From: Evansella sp. LMS18
Lineage (GTDB): Bacteria > Bacillota > Bacilli > Bacillales > Salisediminibacteriaceae
NCBI RefSeq assembly: GCF_024362785.1
Contig: NZ_CP093301.1
Coordinates: 1,984,001-2,048,000 of the forward strand
DNA length: 64,000 nucleotides
Direction of reading: 5' to 3'
Within the stretch, counting starts at the first letter, position 1, and each line of letters starts with the position of its first letter. Under the pieces are notes generated by a model. The model searched no databases and was not told the DNA's origin. It saw only the letters and a program-made list of their open reading frames with translations. The translations under genes were made by a program, and so were the position numbers. Below are positions 29,468-38,012 of this stretch, piece by piece.

Positions 29468-30964
29468 GTGGAAAAAACAATTACAGTTATCGGACTTGGT
29501 GCTGGAGAGCTTGCCCAGCTTCCACTCGGTATTTACAGGACATTGAAAAATAAAGAGAACATTTTTGTCAGGACGATAAAACACCCAGTGTTAAACTCAT
29601 TACAGGAGGAAGGCTTGTCTTTTACAAGCTTTGATGAGCTGTATGAATCATTCGGCACATTTGAAGAAGTTTATCAGGCGATTACCGACCGGCTTGTTCA
29701 GGAAGCGGAGAAGGGGCCAGTCACCTATGCTGTCCCGGGACACCCGCTTGTAGCTGAGACCACCGTTCAGCTGCTTCTTCAAAGAGAAAGGCAGAACGAG
29801 ATAAACGTCGAGATCGAAGGGGGACAGAGCTTCCTTGACTCTGTGTTCGGAGCGTTGAAATTCGATCCGGCCGACGGTTTCCAGCTGCTTGACGGGACTA
29901 ACCTGAAACGTGAGGATATACAGGTGCGCCAACATGTGGTCATTGCACAGGTTTATGACAGCATGGTTGCCTCGGAAGTAAAGCTTACTCTCATGGAAAA
30001 GCTTCCGGATGAGTACCCTGTCAAAATTGTCACAGCTGCCGGGACAAGTGAAGAATCCATTACGGAAGTTTTATTATATGAACTGGACCGAGTAACAGAA
30101 TTAAGCAATTTAACTGTAGTTTATGTGCCGCCGGTTAAGAATGAGGCACAGCTTTACAAAGACTTCGATAAACTCAGAGAAGTAATCGCAGCCCTGAGGG
30201 GACCAGGCGGATGCCCGTGGGATAAAGAACAAACTCACCTTTCATTAAAAAAATACTTAGTAGAGGAAACATACGAGGTACTGGATGCAATCGATGAAGG
30301 AGACGAAGAACATCTTGCTGAGGAATTAGGGGACGTTCTTCTCCAGGTTATGCTTCACTCCCAAATCGGCGAGGATGAAGGGATGTTTTCTATCGATGAT
30401 GTTATTGAGGTGCTGACGGAAAAAATGATCCGGCGCCACCCGCATGTCTTCGGGGAAACGGAGGCGGAGGATTCAGAAAAAGTTCTGGCCCAGTGGGAGG
30501 AAATTAAGCAGAGTGAAAAGGAGGAAAATGGAGGGGGAAAAGCGAAGGATTCCTCCATTCTGGATAATATCCCAAATTCACTGCCAAGTCTCATGTATGC
30601 ATATAAGATTCAGAAAAAAGCTGCAAAGGTTGGGTTTGACTGGGGAGAAGAAGCTCCTATGTGGATGAAGCTCCAGGAAGAAATAGCGGAGTGGATACAG
30701 GAAATAAAAGCAGGCTCACCAGATAAAGCGGCAAAAGAGTTTGGCGACATTTTATTTGTGCTTGTGAACCTGGCGAGATTCCACGGTATCGACCCGGAAG
30801 ATGCGTTAAGGCAGACCAACAGAAAATTTAAAAGCAGATTCAGGTATATAGAAAAGGCAGTCAGTGACCAAGGGGGAAGAATGGAAGACCAGTCACTGGA
30901 AACCCTGGATTCCCTATGGGAAGATGCGAAACTTTTAGAACGGAGAGGAGCAGAAGAACAATGA
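29468..30964 (+). CDS. YabN: tetrapyrrole-methylase-like domain fused to MazG NTP pyrophosphohydrolase
   Basis: This two-domain protein of 498 residues is presumed to be a house-cleaning NTP pyrophosphatase. Residues 1 to about 220 form a SAM-methyltransferase-like domain (VIGLGAGELAQLPLGI, YAVPGHPLVAE). The C-terminal part is MazG (GCPWDKEQTH, then the EExxE-type EETYEVLDAIDEGDEEHLAEELGD pattern in two pieces, and RRHPHVFG). A second MazG-like repeat follows near residues 375-450. It starts with GTG after GGAGG, and its stop overlaps the rqcP start (ATGA). Confidence 0.93.
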   Translation: MEKTITVIGLGAGELAQLPLGIYRTLKNKENIFVRTIKHPVLNSLQEEGLSFTSFDELYESFGTFEEVYQAITDRLVQEAEKGPVTYAVPGHPLVAETTVQLLLQRERQNEINVEIEGGQSFLDSVFGALKFDPADGFQLLDGTNLKREDIQVRQHVVIAQVYDSMVASEVKLTLMEKLPDEYPVKIVTAAGTSEESITEVLLYELDRVTELSNLTVVYVPPVKNEAQLYKDFDKLREVIAALRGPGGCPWDKEQTHLSLKKYLVEETYEVLDAIDEGDEEHLAEELGDVLLQVMLHSQIGEDEGMFSIDDVIEVLTEKMIRRHPHVFGETEAEDSEKVLAQWEEIKQSEKEENGGGKAKDSSILDNIPNSLPSLMYAYKIQKKAAKVGFDWGEEAPMWMKLQEEIAEWIQEIKAGSPDKAAKEFGDILFVLVNLARFHGIDPEDALRQTNRKFKSRFRYIEKAVSDQGGRMEDQSLETLDSLWEDAKLLERRGAEEQ

Positions 30965-31233
30965 GACTGGATAAATATCTGAAAGTGTCCCGGCTTATTA
31001 AAAGGCGGACAATGGCAAAAGAGGTAGCAGAACAGGGAAGGGTCAAAATTAACGGCCAGACAGCAAAAGCTGGAGCCAATGTAAAAGAAGGGGATGAGCT
31101 TGAAATTCTGTTTGGCCAGAAGCATGTGACAGTTCGTGTTGACAGGCTGGAGGAATCAGCAAGAAAAGAAGAGGCAGGAACAATGTACACCGTTACAAAA
31201 GAAGAAAGAATTGAGCAGAAAGAGGATTTTTAA
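30961..31233 (+). CDS. rqcP: RqcP (YabO), S4-domain ribosome quality-control factor
   Basis: RqcP binds obstructed 50S subunits and works with RqcH to add alanine tails to stalled chains. The 90-residue S4/Hsp15-like fold is shown by MRLDKYLKVSRLIKRRTMAK, GRVKINGQ and VKEGDELEILFG. It is coupled to yabN by ATGA overlap. A longer frame from 30916 has no site and is rejected. Confidence 0.95.
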   Translation: MRLDKYLKVSRLIKRRTMAKEVAEQGRVKINGQTAKAGANVKEGDELEILFGQKHVTVRVDRLEESARKEEAGTMYTVTKEERIEQKEDF

Positions 31234-31350
31234 ACCTGGTATCGTTGTTTACGGTATCCCTGCAGGTAAATGGAACAGCCCGGAAAAGGCTTGTTCTATT
31301 AAAGCCCTCCCAGACATAGTTATTAACAAAGTGTTTGAGGAGGGAAACAA

Positions 31351-31662
31351 ATGGAGCATTCCTATGATTATATGGCTGGTGGTGGACAAGGCCGCAAGCC
31401 AGGAGACCATCAGATTATTATGCGTGGAAGGAAAACACTGGATATCACCGGAGTAAAACAGGTAGAAAGCTTCGATAATGAAGAGTTTCTGCTGGAAACA
31501 GATATGGGGTTCCTTTCTGTCCGGGGGCATCACCTACAAATGAAAAACCTTGATGTAGATAAAGGGAACGTTTCCATACAGGGGAAAATCGATGATCTCG
31601 TTTACCTTGATCAGCAGCATGGTGACAAAAACAAAGGCCTGTTTGGGAAGTTATTCAAGTGA
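31351..31662 (+). CDS. yabP: Sporulation protein YabP
   Basis: This 103-residue sporulation protein of the YabP/YqfC family is required for sporulation in B. subtilis, with unknown mechanism. Family text: RKTLDITGVKQVESFDNEEF and TDMGFLSVRGHHL. ATG 31351 follows GAGGAGGG. The 117-base gap after rqcP contains CATAGTTAT near 31315, a weak sigma E -10-like string. It overlaps yabQ by four bases. Confidence 0.92.
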   Translation: MEHSYDYMAGGGQGRKPGDHQIIMRGRKTLDITGVKQVESFDNEEFLLETDMGFLSVRGHHLQMKNLDVDKGNVSIQGKIDDLVYLDQQHGDKNKGLFGKLFK

Positions 31663-32240
31663 CACTGGATATACAGTTTTATTCTATGCTGGCGAGTGCC
31701 GCCACAGGTCTCTGGCTTGGAGCTTCCTTTGATACTTACAGGCGTTTTACAGGAAGTTCCGGGCGGTTCCGCTGGTCGCTGGTCTTCAATGATATCTTTT
31801 TCTGGCTGCTGCAGGGACTGGTTTTTTTCTATGTTTTACTGAAGGTTAACGAGGGAGAGGTAAGGTTTTATTTATTCCTCGCCCTTCTGCTTGGTTATTC
31901 AGTGTATCGTTCGCTGTTCGAAAAAATGTATATGAAAATACTGGAACATGCGATCAGGATAATCAGTGGCACTTACAGGTTAATAGTTAAGACAATTCTG
32001 GTACTTTTTATAAATCCTTTAAAATGGCTGTTGAAAGTGTTGCTTGCCTTAAGTATGATATTATTAACCACTATTTGGAGAATAGTTTACTATATTCTCT
32101 GGATATTCCTCGTTCCTTTCCGCTGGCTGGGAAAAAAGTACGTCCAGCATTACGGAATACCTTTTCAGTCTCTATTTAATAAGGCCGGTAAAATGATTAG
32201 TAAAACAAGTGAATTATGGAAGAGTTTATTCAAAAAATAG
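31659..32240 (+). CDS. yabQ: Sporulation membrane protein YabQ
   Basis: This 193-residue membrane protein is needed for spore cortex formation in B. subtilis. About four to five hydrophobic segments are visible: an early amphipathic one near residues 8-20, FFWLLQGLVFFYVLL, YLFLALLLGYSVY, and later segments around 105-160. It starts with GTG overlapping the yabP stop, so translation is coupled. YabQ is normally next to YabP, which supports the call. Confidence 0.9.
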   Translation: MTLDIQFYSMLASAATGLWLGASFDTYRRFTGSSGRFRWSLVFNDIFFWLLQGLVFFYVLLKVNEGEVRFYLFLALLLGYSVYRSLFEKMYMKILEHAIRIISGTYRLIVKTILVLFINPLKWLLKVLLALSMILLTTIWRIVYYILWIFLVPFRWLGKKYVQHYGIPFQSLFNKAGKMISKTSELWKSLFKK

Positions 32241-32382
32241 TTCCTTTTACAATTACTGGTTGAAGTGGAAGGTGCAAGGTATCTGTGAAATCTGATAAGT
32301 TTAAATAGCTGTAGGTATTGAATGCATACTGAAACTGCTTAAAGGGAAATAACAAAACTAAAAATAAACAGGGGTGAGAATG

Positions 32383-32766
32383 ATGAATGGCCAAAAAGGC
32401 AAAGTCAGGCAGTTAACATCTGAATATATGGAAAAACAGGCGATTCTCCATGAACAGAAGCTCAGGCGCCGGAAAGGTCTGATTCGTCGTTTGACCGTTT
32501 TTGGTTTTGTTTGTGCTCTGATTGTAGTTTTTACCGGTGTTACTTTATATAACCAGCATATGGTCATCCAGGAACAGGAAGCAAAGCAGAATGAGCTTGA
32601 TAAGGAAATGTTAACCCTGGAAAAAGAAGCAAAAGAGCTTACAGAAGAGATTGAACTCCTGCAGGATCCGGATTACATAGCAGAAATAGCAAGGAGAGAT
32701 TTCTTTCTGACAAAGCCTGGGGAGACATTATTTCAGCTTCCTAGAAGGGACACTTCTTCAGATTGA
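32383..32766 (+). CDS. divIC: Cell division protein DivIC (FtsB-like)
   Basis: DivIC is a bitopic divisome protein partnered with FtsL and DivIB. A basic cytoplasmic N-terminus (RRRKGLIRRL) precedes one membrane segment (about residues 40-60), then a coiled coil rich in E, K and L, and the DPDYIAEIARRDFF block typical of DivIC. Starts at GTG 32374, ATG 32380 and ATG 32383 are all possible; 32383 has the best distance from AGGGGTG and gives 127 residues. Confidence 0.93.
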   Translation: MNGQKGKVRQLTSEYMEKQAILHEQKLRRRKGLIRRLTVFGFVCALIVVFTGVTLYNQHMVIQEQEAKQNELDKEMLTLEKEAKELTEEIELLQDPDYIAEIARRDFFLTKPGETLFQLPRRDTSSD

Positions 32767-32792
32767 CAGAGTTTATTTGAAACCGGTATAAT
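32763..32792 (+). promoter_or_regulatory. Sigma A promoter of yabR
   Basis: TTGACA (32763-32768) and TATAAT (32787-32792) with an 18-base spacer; the -35 overlaps the divIC stop codon. Confidence 0.75.
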
Positions 32793-32839
32793 AAGTAAAA
32801 TACCATTTTTATGATTTCTTAAGGAGGAGCATTTTTTTC

Positions 32840-33274
32840 ATGTCCATTGAAGTAGGCAGCAAGCTGCAAGGAAAGGTTACCGGTATTACAAATTTTGGAG
32901 CATTTGTGGAATTGCCCGGAGGTTCGACTGGTTTGGTTCACATCAGTGAAGTTGCAGACAACTACGTCAAAGATATTAATGAATTTCTGAGCGTAGGAGA
33001 TGAAGTGGAAGTTAAGGTATTAAACGTAGAGGCTGACGGGAAGATTGGTCTTTCCATTCGGAAAGCGAAGGATAAACCAGCTCCTGAACGTGCGGAGAGA
33101 CCGGAACGATCCGGGCGCCCACAGAAAAGAGGCCCTCGTCAAAATACAAGACCCCGGGAAGTATCCTTTGAGGATAAAATGTCCCGTTTCCTGAAAGACA
33201 GCGAAGAACGCCTTGCTTCACTGAAGCGAAACACAGAATCCAAGCGCGGCGGCAGAAGCACAAAAAGGGGATAA
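32840..33274 (+). CDS. yabR: YabR, S1 RNA-binding domain protein
   Basis: This 144-residue protein has one S1 domain (about residues 5-73: GKVTGITNFGAFVELPGG, GLVHISEVA, VLNVEADGKIGLSIRKA) followed by a basic, Arg/Pro-rich tail. It resembles general stress protein 13 and polynucleotide phosphorylase S1 domains; the target RNA is unknown. AAGGAGGAG precedes ATG 32840. It has its own promoter and a terminator. Confidence 0.92.
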   Translation: MSIEVGSKLQGKVTGITNFGAFVELPGGSTGLVHISEVADNYVKDINEFLSVGDEVEVKVLNVEADGKIGLSIRKAKDKPAPERAERPERSGRPQKRGPRQNTRPREVSFEDKMSRFLKDSEERLASLKRNTESKRGGRSTKRG

Positions 33275-33306
33275 CCTTGCTGCTTATATATAAATAAAAT
33301 TACTAG

Positions 33307-33334
33307 CACTTGTCTGTCCAGGCAGGTGTTTTTT
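33307..33334 (+). terminator. Terminator after yabR
   Basis: CACTTGTCT pairs with AGGCAGGTG (two wobbles), loop GTCC, then six T. Confidence 0.85.
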
Positions 33335-33600
33335 ATATACATTTTCATTTTTAAGAGAAAAATCCCCCGAATAAGCTGTGGAAAATTTCGGCAGATTACA
33401 TGGAAAATTGAAGAGTCGTCTAAATCTGGTGATAGATGTTACTAAGAATGCATAAAAAAAAGAGTGTGTGCTAATAATTCTGAATATTTAGCATTTTAAA
33501 CAGTGTTTTTAACCTCTTTTTAACCCTGAGGAATCAACTATATACAAACTGCCGGGGGTTTCTTATACAGATTTCGTAGATAAAGTCGAGAAGTATTTTT
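33335..33600. other. AT-rich non-coding DNA upstream of spoIIE
   Basis: No gene or RNA gene is recognisable. In B. subtilis two tRNA genes lie in this position; no tRNA cloverleaf (TTCGAnTC plus CCA end) is present here. GTCGAGA near 33586 is a partial Spo0A box (consensus TGTCGAA). Confidence 0.5.
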
Positions 33601-33615
33601 TTGTTTGCAGTACTT

Positions 33616-33649
33616 TTGACAAAAAAACTATTCTGAGCATGTTTATAAT
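33616..33649 (+). promoter_or_regulatory. Spo0A-type spoIIE promoter with 22-base spacer
   Basis: TTGACA (33616-33621) and TATAAT (33644-33649) are 22 bases apart, beyond the normal 17. This is the hallmark of sigma A promoters activated by Spo0A at spoIIE/spoIIG. The -35 overlaps TTTGACA, close to the Spo0A box TTCGACA. Confidence 0.82.
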
Positions 33650-33684
33650 GATACCACTAGTAAACGGACAGGTGGTGCTTAATA

Positions 33685-36156
33685 ATGTTAGAGCGTTTAA
33701 CACTGAAAGCGGCAGGTGGACAAGCTGCAGCTGTTATGCACGAAGCTTTGTTAGGTAAATTGGGGAAGGAACGGGGAAAAGGGGAGGAGGCGAAAGAAGG
33801 CAAAAGATCATGGAGGGTTTTATTAATTATCATTTTAACAGGAGTGTTGCTGGGAAGGGCAGTTATCCTTCTGGAATTGCTGCCATTCGTTATTCCATTT
33901 CTGAGTGTTATCCATGAATGGAGGCGGAGGTATACACTTACAGCTGCCGCAGCCCTAATAGCTGGATCAGCTACTGTTTCGTTAGATTTTGCAGCCTATA
34001 CTCTACTGGCAATCTTTATTTATTTTCTTTTCTACGGCTTCATTAAGTCCACTTTTAAAAACAGGAAACTCCTGCCGGTTACTGTTTTACTCTCCGTCAC
34101 CACGGCAAGGTATATAAGTTTTATGATCATGGATGGAAATTCGTGGTACCATCTGCTCACCGCACTAGTGGAGGGCGGACTGGCTATGATTGTTACACTT
34201 ATATTCTTTCAAAGTATTCCTCTGATAACTGAAAAAAGGAAGAGATCCTCTTTAAGACACGAAGAAATTGTTTGTCTGGTCATACTGCTTGCTTCCCTGA
34301 TGACTGGTACTGTCGGATGGATGATGTACGAGCTTTCGGCAGAACAGATTTTTGCCAGATACGTAGTTTTGGTCTTTGCCTTCGTAGGCGGAGCAGCTAT
34401 AGGTTCTACAGTAGGGGTCGTAACGGGCCTGATCCTCAGCCTGGCTAACGTGGCTAACCTATTTTATATGAGCCTCCTCGCCTTTTCAGGACTGCTCGGT
34501 GGGCTTCTTAGAGAAGGAAAGAAAATTTCAGTAGCTTTAGGGCTGCTGATCTCAACCCTTCTTATGGGTATGTATGGGGATAATCAGGTCTCTATGGAAT
34601 TCTCTGTGTACGAGAGCCTGATTGCTATTGCATTATTTATGCTGACTCCGAAAAAATGGACAGCAGAGCTTTCAAGGTATATCCCCGGAACATCGGAGCA
34701 CACCGAGGACCAGCAAAAGTATTTGAGAAAAATAAGGGACCTGACAGCAGGAAAGGTGGAGCAGTTCTCTAATTTGTTTTTAAGTCTGTCAAACAGTTTT
34801 ACATTACAGGAAAATGGAGGTGGAGAGGCGGCGCGGGAGAGGGAGGTTGACCTGTTCCTCAGCAGGGTGACAGAAAAGACTTGCCAGACGTGTATGAAGA
34901 AGAATCAGTGCTGGACACGGAAGTTCCATGAGACTTACGGGCTTATGGAAGAATTAATGATCGAGTGTGAAGAGGGAGGAGAGGTAAATAACAGGAAGCT
35001 GTTACAGGAATGGCGCGATCACTGCATCATCGATGAAAGGGTTGTCGAAACGATGAAGGGGGAGTTAAACCAGCATTATGCGAGTAAAGTACTGAAACAG
35101 CAGCTTCAGGAAAGCAGGCGGCTTGTCGCCGATCAGTTAAAAGGTGTCTCAAAGGTGATGGAGGATTTTGCAAAAGACATACAGCGTGAAAAGAAAGCCC
35201 ATGAGAAACAGGAATCAGAAATTACTGAATCAATAAAACAGGCAGGCCTGGATGTGGTTCTGGTGGAAGTATATTCACTGGAATCCGGTAATGTGGATAT
35301 TGATATAACACTGCCAAGCAACTTATATAATGAAAGTGAAAAAATAATTGCCCCGCTGCTGTCTGATATTCTAAAAGAGACAATTAGTGTAAAGCATCTT
35401 GAAAAGCTGTCGGAAACGGAAAATGACACGAGAGTCACTCTTGGTTCAACAAAGAAGTTCGTGGTGACAGAAGGGGTTGCCCATGCGGCAAAAGATGGCA
35501 GGCTGATTTCAGGGGACAGCTATTCCACGCTGGAATTAGGGGCAGGGAAATATGCAATTGCAATAAGCGACGGTATGGGTAATGGGAAAAGGGCGCATAT
35601 CGAGAGCCAGGAAACAATCGCTCTCCTGAAAAACATCCTAAGGTCGGGAATTGAGGAAACTGTGGCTATTAAAGCTATAAATTCCATCCTGGCTCTGCGT
35701 TCGAATGAAGAGATGTTTTCCACGCTTGATCTTGCTATGGTTGATCTGCAGGAAGGACTGGTGAAGTTTCTTAAGGTTGGCTCCATTCCCAGCTATATAA
35801 AGCGGGGCAGCCAGGTCCAGTCCATTGAGGCGGGGAATCTTCCTATCGGCATGATTCAGGACATGGAGCTCGATGTAGTGACTGAAAAACTAAAGGCCGG
35901 TGACCTCCTCATCATGATGAGTGATGGTTTGTATGAGTCCCCATCCTCTATTGAAAACAAAGATATCTGGATGAAACGGATGATTAAAGAAATAGAAACA
36001 GATGAACCACAGGAAATTGCAGATTTGCTAATGGAGAGGGTGATAAGAGAAAGTGGAAATGCAATTTATGATGATATGACTGTGGTTGTTATAAGAATGG
36101 ACCACCACCTGCCAAAGTGGGCTACATTCTCCATGCCATATCAGAAGGATGCCTGA
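33685..36156 (+). CDS. spoIIE: Stage II sporulation protein E (SpoIIE phosphatase)
   Basis: SpoIIE dephosphorylates SpoIIAA-P to activate sigma F in the forespore and helps polar division. It has 823 residues. About ten membrane segments occupy residues 45-320. A central regulatory and FtsZ-interaction region follows, with CxxC-like CQTCMKKNQCW near residues 395-405. The C-terminal PP2C domain runs from about 590 (SGDSYSTLELG, AIAISDGMGNG, LLIMMSDGLYES, YDDMTVVVIRM). Start is an ATG after GGTGGTG. The long-spacer promoter upstream supports Spo0A control. Confidence 0.97.
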   Translation: MLERLTLKAAGGQAAAVMHEALLGKLGKERGKGEEAKEGKRSWRVLLIIILTGVLLGRAVILLELLPFVIPFLSVIHEWRRRYTLTAAAALIAGSATVSLDFAAYTLLAIFIYFLFYGFIKSTFKNRKLLPVTVLLSVTTARYISFMIMDGNSWYHLLTALVEGGLAMIVTLIFFQSIPLITEKRKRSSLRHEEIVCLVILLASLMTGTVGWMMYELSAEQIFARYVVLVFAFVGGAAIGSTVGVVTGLILSLANVANLFYMSLLAFSGLLGGLLREGKKISVALGLLISTLLMGMYGDNQVSMEFSVYESLIAIALFMLTPKKWTAELSRYIPGTSEHTEDQQKYLRKIRDLTAGKVEQFSNLFLSLSNSFTLQENGGGEAAREREVDLFLSRVTEKTCQTCMKKNQCWTRKFHETYGLMEELMIECEEGGEVNNRKLLQEWRDHCIIDERVVETMKGELNQHYASKVLKQQLQESRRLVADQLKGVSKVMEDFAKDIQREKKAHEKQESEITESIKQAGLDVVLVEVYSLESGNVDIDITLPSNLYNESEKIIAPLLSDILKETISVKHLEKLSETENDTRVTLGSTKKFVVTEGVAHAAKDGRLISGDSYSTLELGAGKYAIAISDGMGNGKRAHIESQETIALLKNILRSGIEETVAIKAINSILALRSNEEMFSTLDLAMVDLQEGLVKFLKVGSIPSYIKRGSQVQSIEAGNLPIGMIQDMELDVVTEKLKAGDLLIMMSDGLYESPSSIENKDIWMKRMIKEIETDEPQEIADLLMERVIRESGNAIYDDMTVVVIRMDHHLPKWATFSMPYQKDA

Positions 36157-36215
36157 AGTTATTTTGACTAAAGGAGGGGTTTATTAAAATCCAGCAAGTC
36201 TGGTATATTCTCTCT

Positions 36216-36250
36216 CATTCTTGTAAAGGCTGTGAGTAATTACAAGAATG
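36216..36250 (+). promoter_or_regulatory. Perfect hairpin abutting the yabS ribosome-binding site
   Basis: An 11-bp perfect inverted repeat, CATTCTTGTAA (36216-36226) and TTACAAGAATG (36240-36250), has a 13-base loop. The right arm ends where the GGAGGG site begins. No T tract follows, so it is not a standard terminator. Confidence 0.6.
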
Positions 36251-36262
36251 GAGGGAAATGGG

Positions 36263-37000
36263 ATGAGCAGAGGAACGTTGCGCCAGGTGTTACTCATTAC
36301 GGATGGGTACTCAAATGCAGGGGATGACCCGGTCGCTATTGCAGCCCTTGCAAAAGAAGAGGGTCTATCAGTAAATGTCATCGGCATTGTGGAAGAAGAA
36401 GAAATGAGTGAACGGGGAATAGATGAAATAAGGGAGATTGCTGCCTCCGGTGGTGGTGTCAGCCAGATAGTGTACGCAAAGCAGCTTTCGCAAACAGTAC
36501 AGATGGTAACAAAAAAGGCCATGTCCCAGACAATTTACGGGGTGGTAAACAGAGAGCTTCAGCAGATTCTCGGCGGCGATAAAGAGTTGGAAGATTTAGC
36601 TCCTGAAAAACGAGGCCAGCTGATGGAAGTGGTTGAAGATCTGGGAGAAACGATGGATCTCGATATTGTCATATTGGTAGATACTAGTGCTAGTATGAAA
36701 AATAAGCTGCCTATGGTCCAGGAGGCGTTAATAGATTTGTCCGTAAGCTTCCGTTCAAGAAACGGGACGAACAACTTCACTTTATATTCATTTCCCGGGA
36801 AAAGAAATGATACGGATCAACTTATTTCGTGGACAACCTCCTTTGAGACACTTTCCGGTGCGTTTAAAAAGATTTCTGTTTCCGGCGTGACACCGACAGG
36901 ACCTGCTATACAGGAGGCAATCCGGGTTTTCAGAAAGCGTACGAAAAAGAAGGGGCCTGGTGAAGATGAACGATTCGATCTCAGGGAAACAGGCATGTAA
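36263..37000 (+). CDS. yabS: YabS, von Willebrand factor A-like domain protein
   Basis: This 245-residue protein has two VWA-like parts. LLITDGYSNAGDDP near the N-terminus resembles an aspartate-containing segment. DLDIVILVDTSASMKNKLPM (about residues 132-151) holds the classic DxSxS metal site. Function is unknown; the B. subtilis gene lies in the same place. ATG 36263 has GGAGGG 7 bases upstream and is preferred to ATG 36248. It overlaps yabT by about 35 bases and is preceded by a hairpin. Confidence 0.88.
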   Translation: MSRGTLRQVLLITDGYSNAGDDPVAIAALAKEEGLSVNVIGIVEEEEMSERGIDEIREIAASGGGVSQIVYAKQLSQTVQMVTKKAMSQTIYGVVNRELQQILGGDKELEDLAPEKRGQLMEVVEDLGETMDLDIVILVDTSASMKNKLPMVQEALIDLSVSFRSRNGTNNFTLYSFPGKRNDTDQLISWTTSFETLSGAFKKISVSGVTPTGPAIQEAIRVFRKRTKKKGPGEDERFDLRETGM

Positions 37001-37979
37001 ACTCCCCCCTAATCAAATCATTACAGGAAAATGGAAAAAAACTCAGTACGAAATAATCCGGGAACTGGGATACGGAGCTACAGGATCTGTATATTTAGCC
37101 CGGTCTTCAAGAGGCTTAAGTGCTTTAAAGATATCTGATGATTCTATGGCCATTACTTCTGAAGTCAATGTCCTGCGTCATATATCCAAGGTCCAGGGTC
37201 CAAGCCTTGGACCTCATTTTTATGAGGCGGATGACTATGTATCCCCTCAGGGTGTCTTTCCTTTTTATACGATGGAATACATAAAAGGAACACCTTTTTT
37301 GGATTTTGTGAAAGGGAAGGGACCGGAATGGGCAGGGATCCTGACTGTTCAGCTTTTGAAAGATTTGCACTTCCTTCACAAGCAAGGATGGGTCTTTGGG
37401 GACCTTAAGCCGGAGAACCTGCTTGCAGGAGAGGCGCCGTATCACATCCGCTGGATTGATCCAGGAGGTATAACGAAAGAAGGCCGGAGCATTAAGGAAT
37501 ACACAGAGTTTTTTGACAGGGGCTACTGGGGGCTGGGGGACAGGAAAGCAGAAGCGTCCTACGATTTATTTTCAGTATCTATGTTATTAATTAATACCGC
37601 ATATCCTGGCAGGTTTGAAAAAACTCAGGAAAAAGGTACTGAGGGGTTATTGGCGAAAGCCAGGGATAGGGAAAGATTAGTACCTTACTTACCTGTTATT
37701 CGTAAAGGACTTGAAGGAAAGTACGGTAACGCATTTGAAATGAGGGAAGAACTCCTCCTTCTGCTGCAAAATGCCTCGTTTAATAATGCCGCGGCAGGCA
37801 GAGGCGCGACTCAAAAGAAAATGTCGCCTGACAGCAGGCAAAAACGCAGACAAGCTGCTCAGGGTTATACACCGGGAGGAAGAAAAGTGAGCAGATGGTC
37901 GGGTGTTTTAGAATCGTTGGTTGCTGCCTCTTTCCTTCTTATTCTTTATATTTTATACTTAGTTGGACAAACAGTGTAA
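36966..37979 (+). CDS. yabT: YabT, membrane-anchored Hanks-type Ser/Thr kinase
   Basis: This kinase of about 337 residues is linked in B. subtilis to sporulation and DNA-dependent activity. The glycine loop is GYGATGSVYLA, the ATP lysine is in LSALKIS, and the catalytic loop reads GDLKPENLL, so the HRD arginine context is altered. The DFG position is DPGG. A basic region (QKRRQAAQG) precedes one C-terminal membrane segment (about 310-333), and there is no extracellular domain. The GTG at 36960 is an alternative start. It overlaps yabS. Confidence 0.9.
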   Translation: MNDSISGKQACKLPPNQIITGKWKKTQYEIIRELGYGATGSVYLARSSRGLSALKISDDSMAITSEVNVLRHISKVQGPSLGPHFYEADDYVSPQGVFPFYTMEYIKGTPFLDFVKGKGPEWAGILTVQLLKDLHFLHKQGWVFGDLKPENLLAGEAPYHIRWIDPGGITKEGRSIKEYTEFFDRGYWGLGDRKAEASYDLFSVSMLLINTAYPGRFEKTQEKGTEGLLAKARDRERLVPYLPVIRKGLEGKYGNAFEMREELLLLLQNASFNNAAAGRGATQKKMSPDSRQKRRQAAQGYTPGGRKVSRWSGVLESLVAASFLLILYILYLVGQTV

Positions 37980-38012
37980 CGGAATAAGGGGTAATAAAAA
38001 GGTGGGGAGACA

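Noticed and set aside
31240-31275. Possible hairpin GGTATCG/CGGTATCC between rqcP and yabP
   Set aside because: The two arms are direct-like, not complementary.
36184-36522. Minus-strand 112-codon frame opposite yabS
   Set aside because: It is antisense to a well-supported gene and has no ribosome-binding site.
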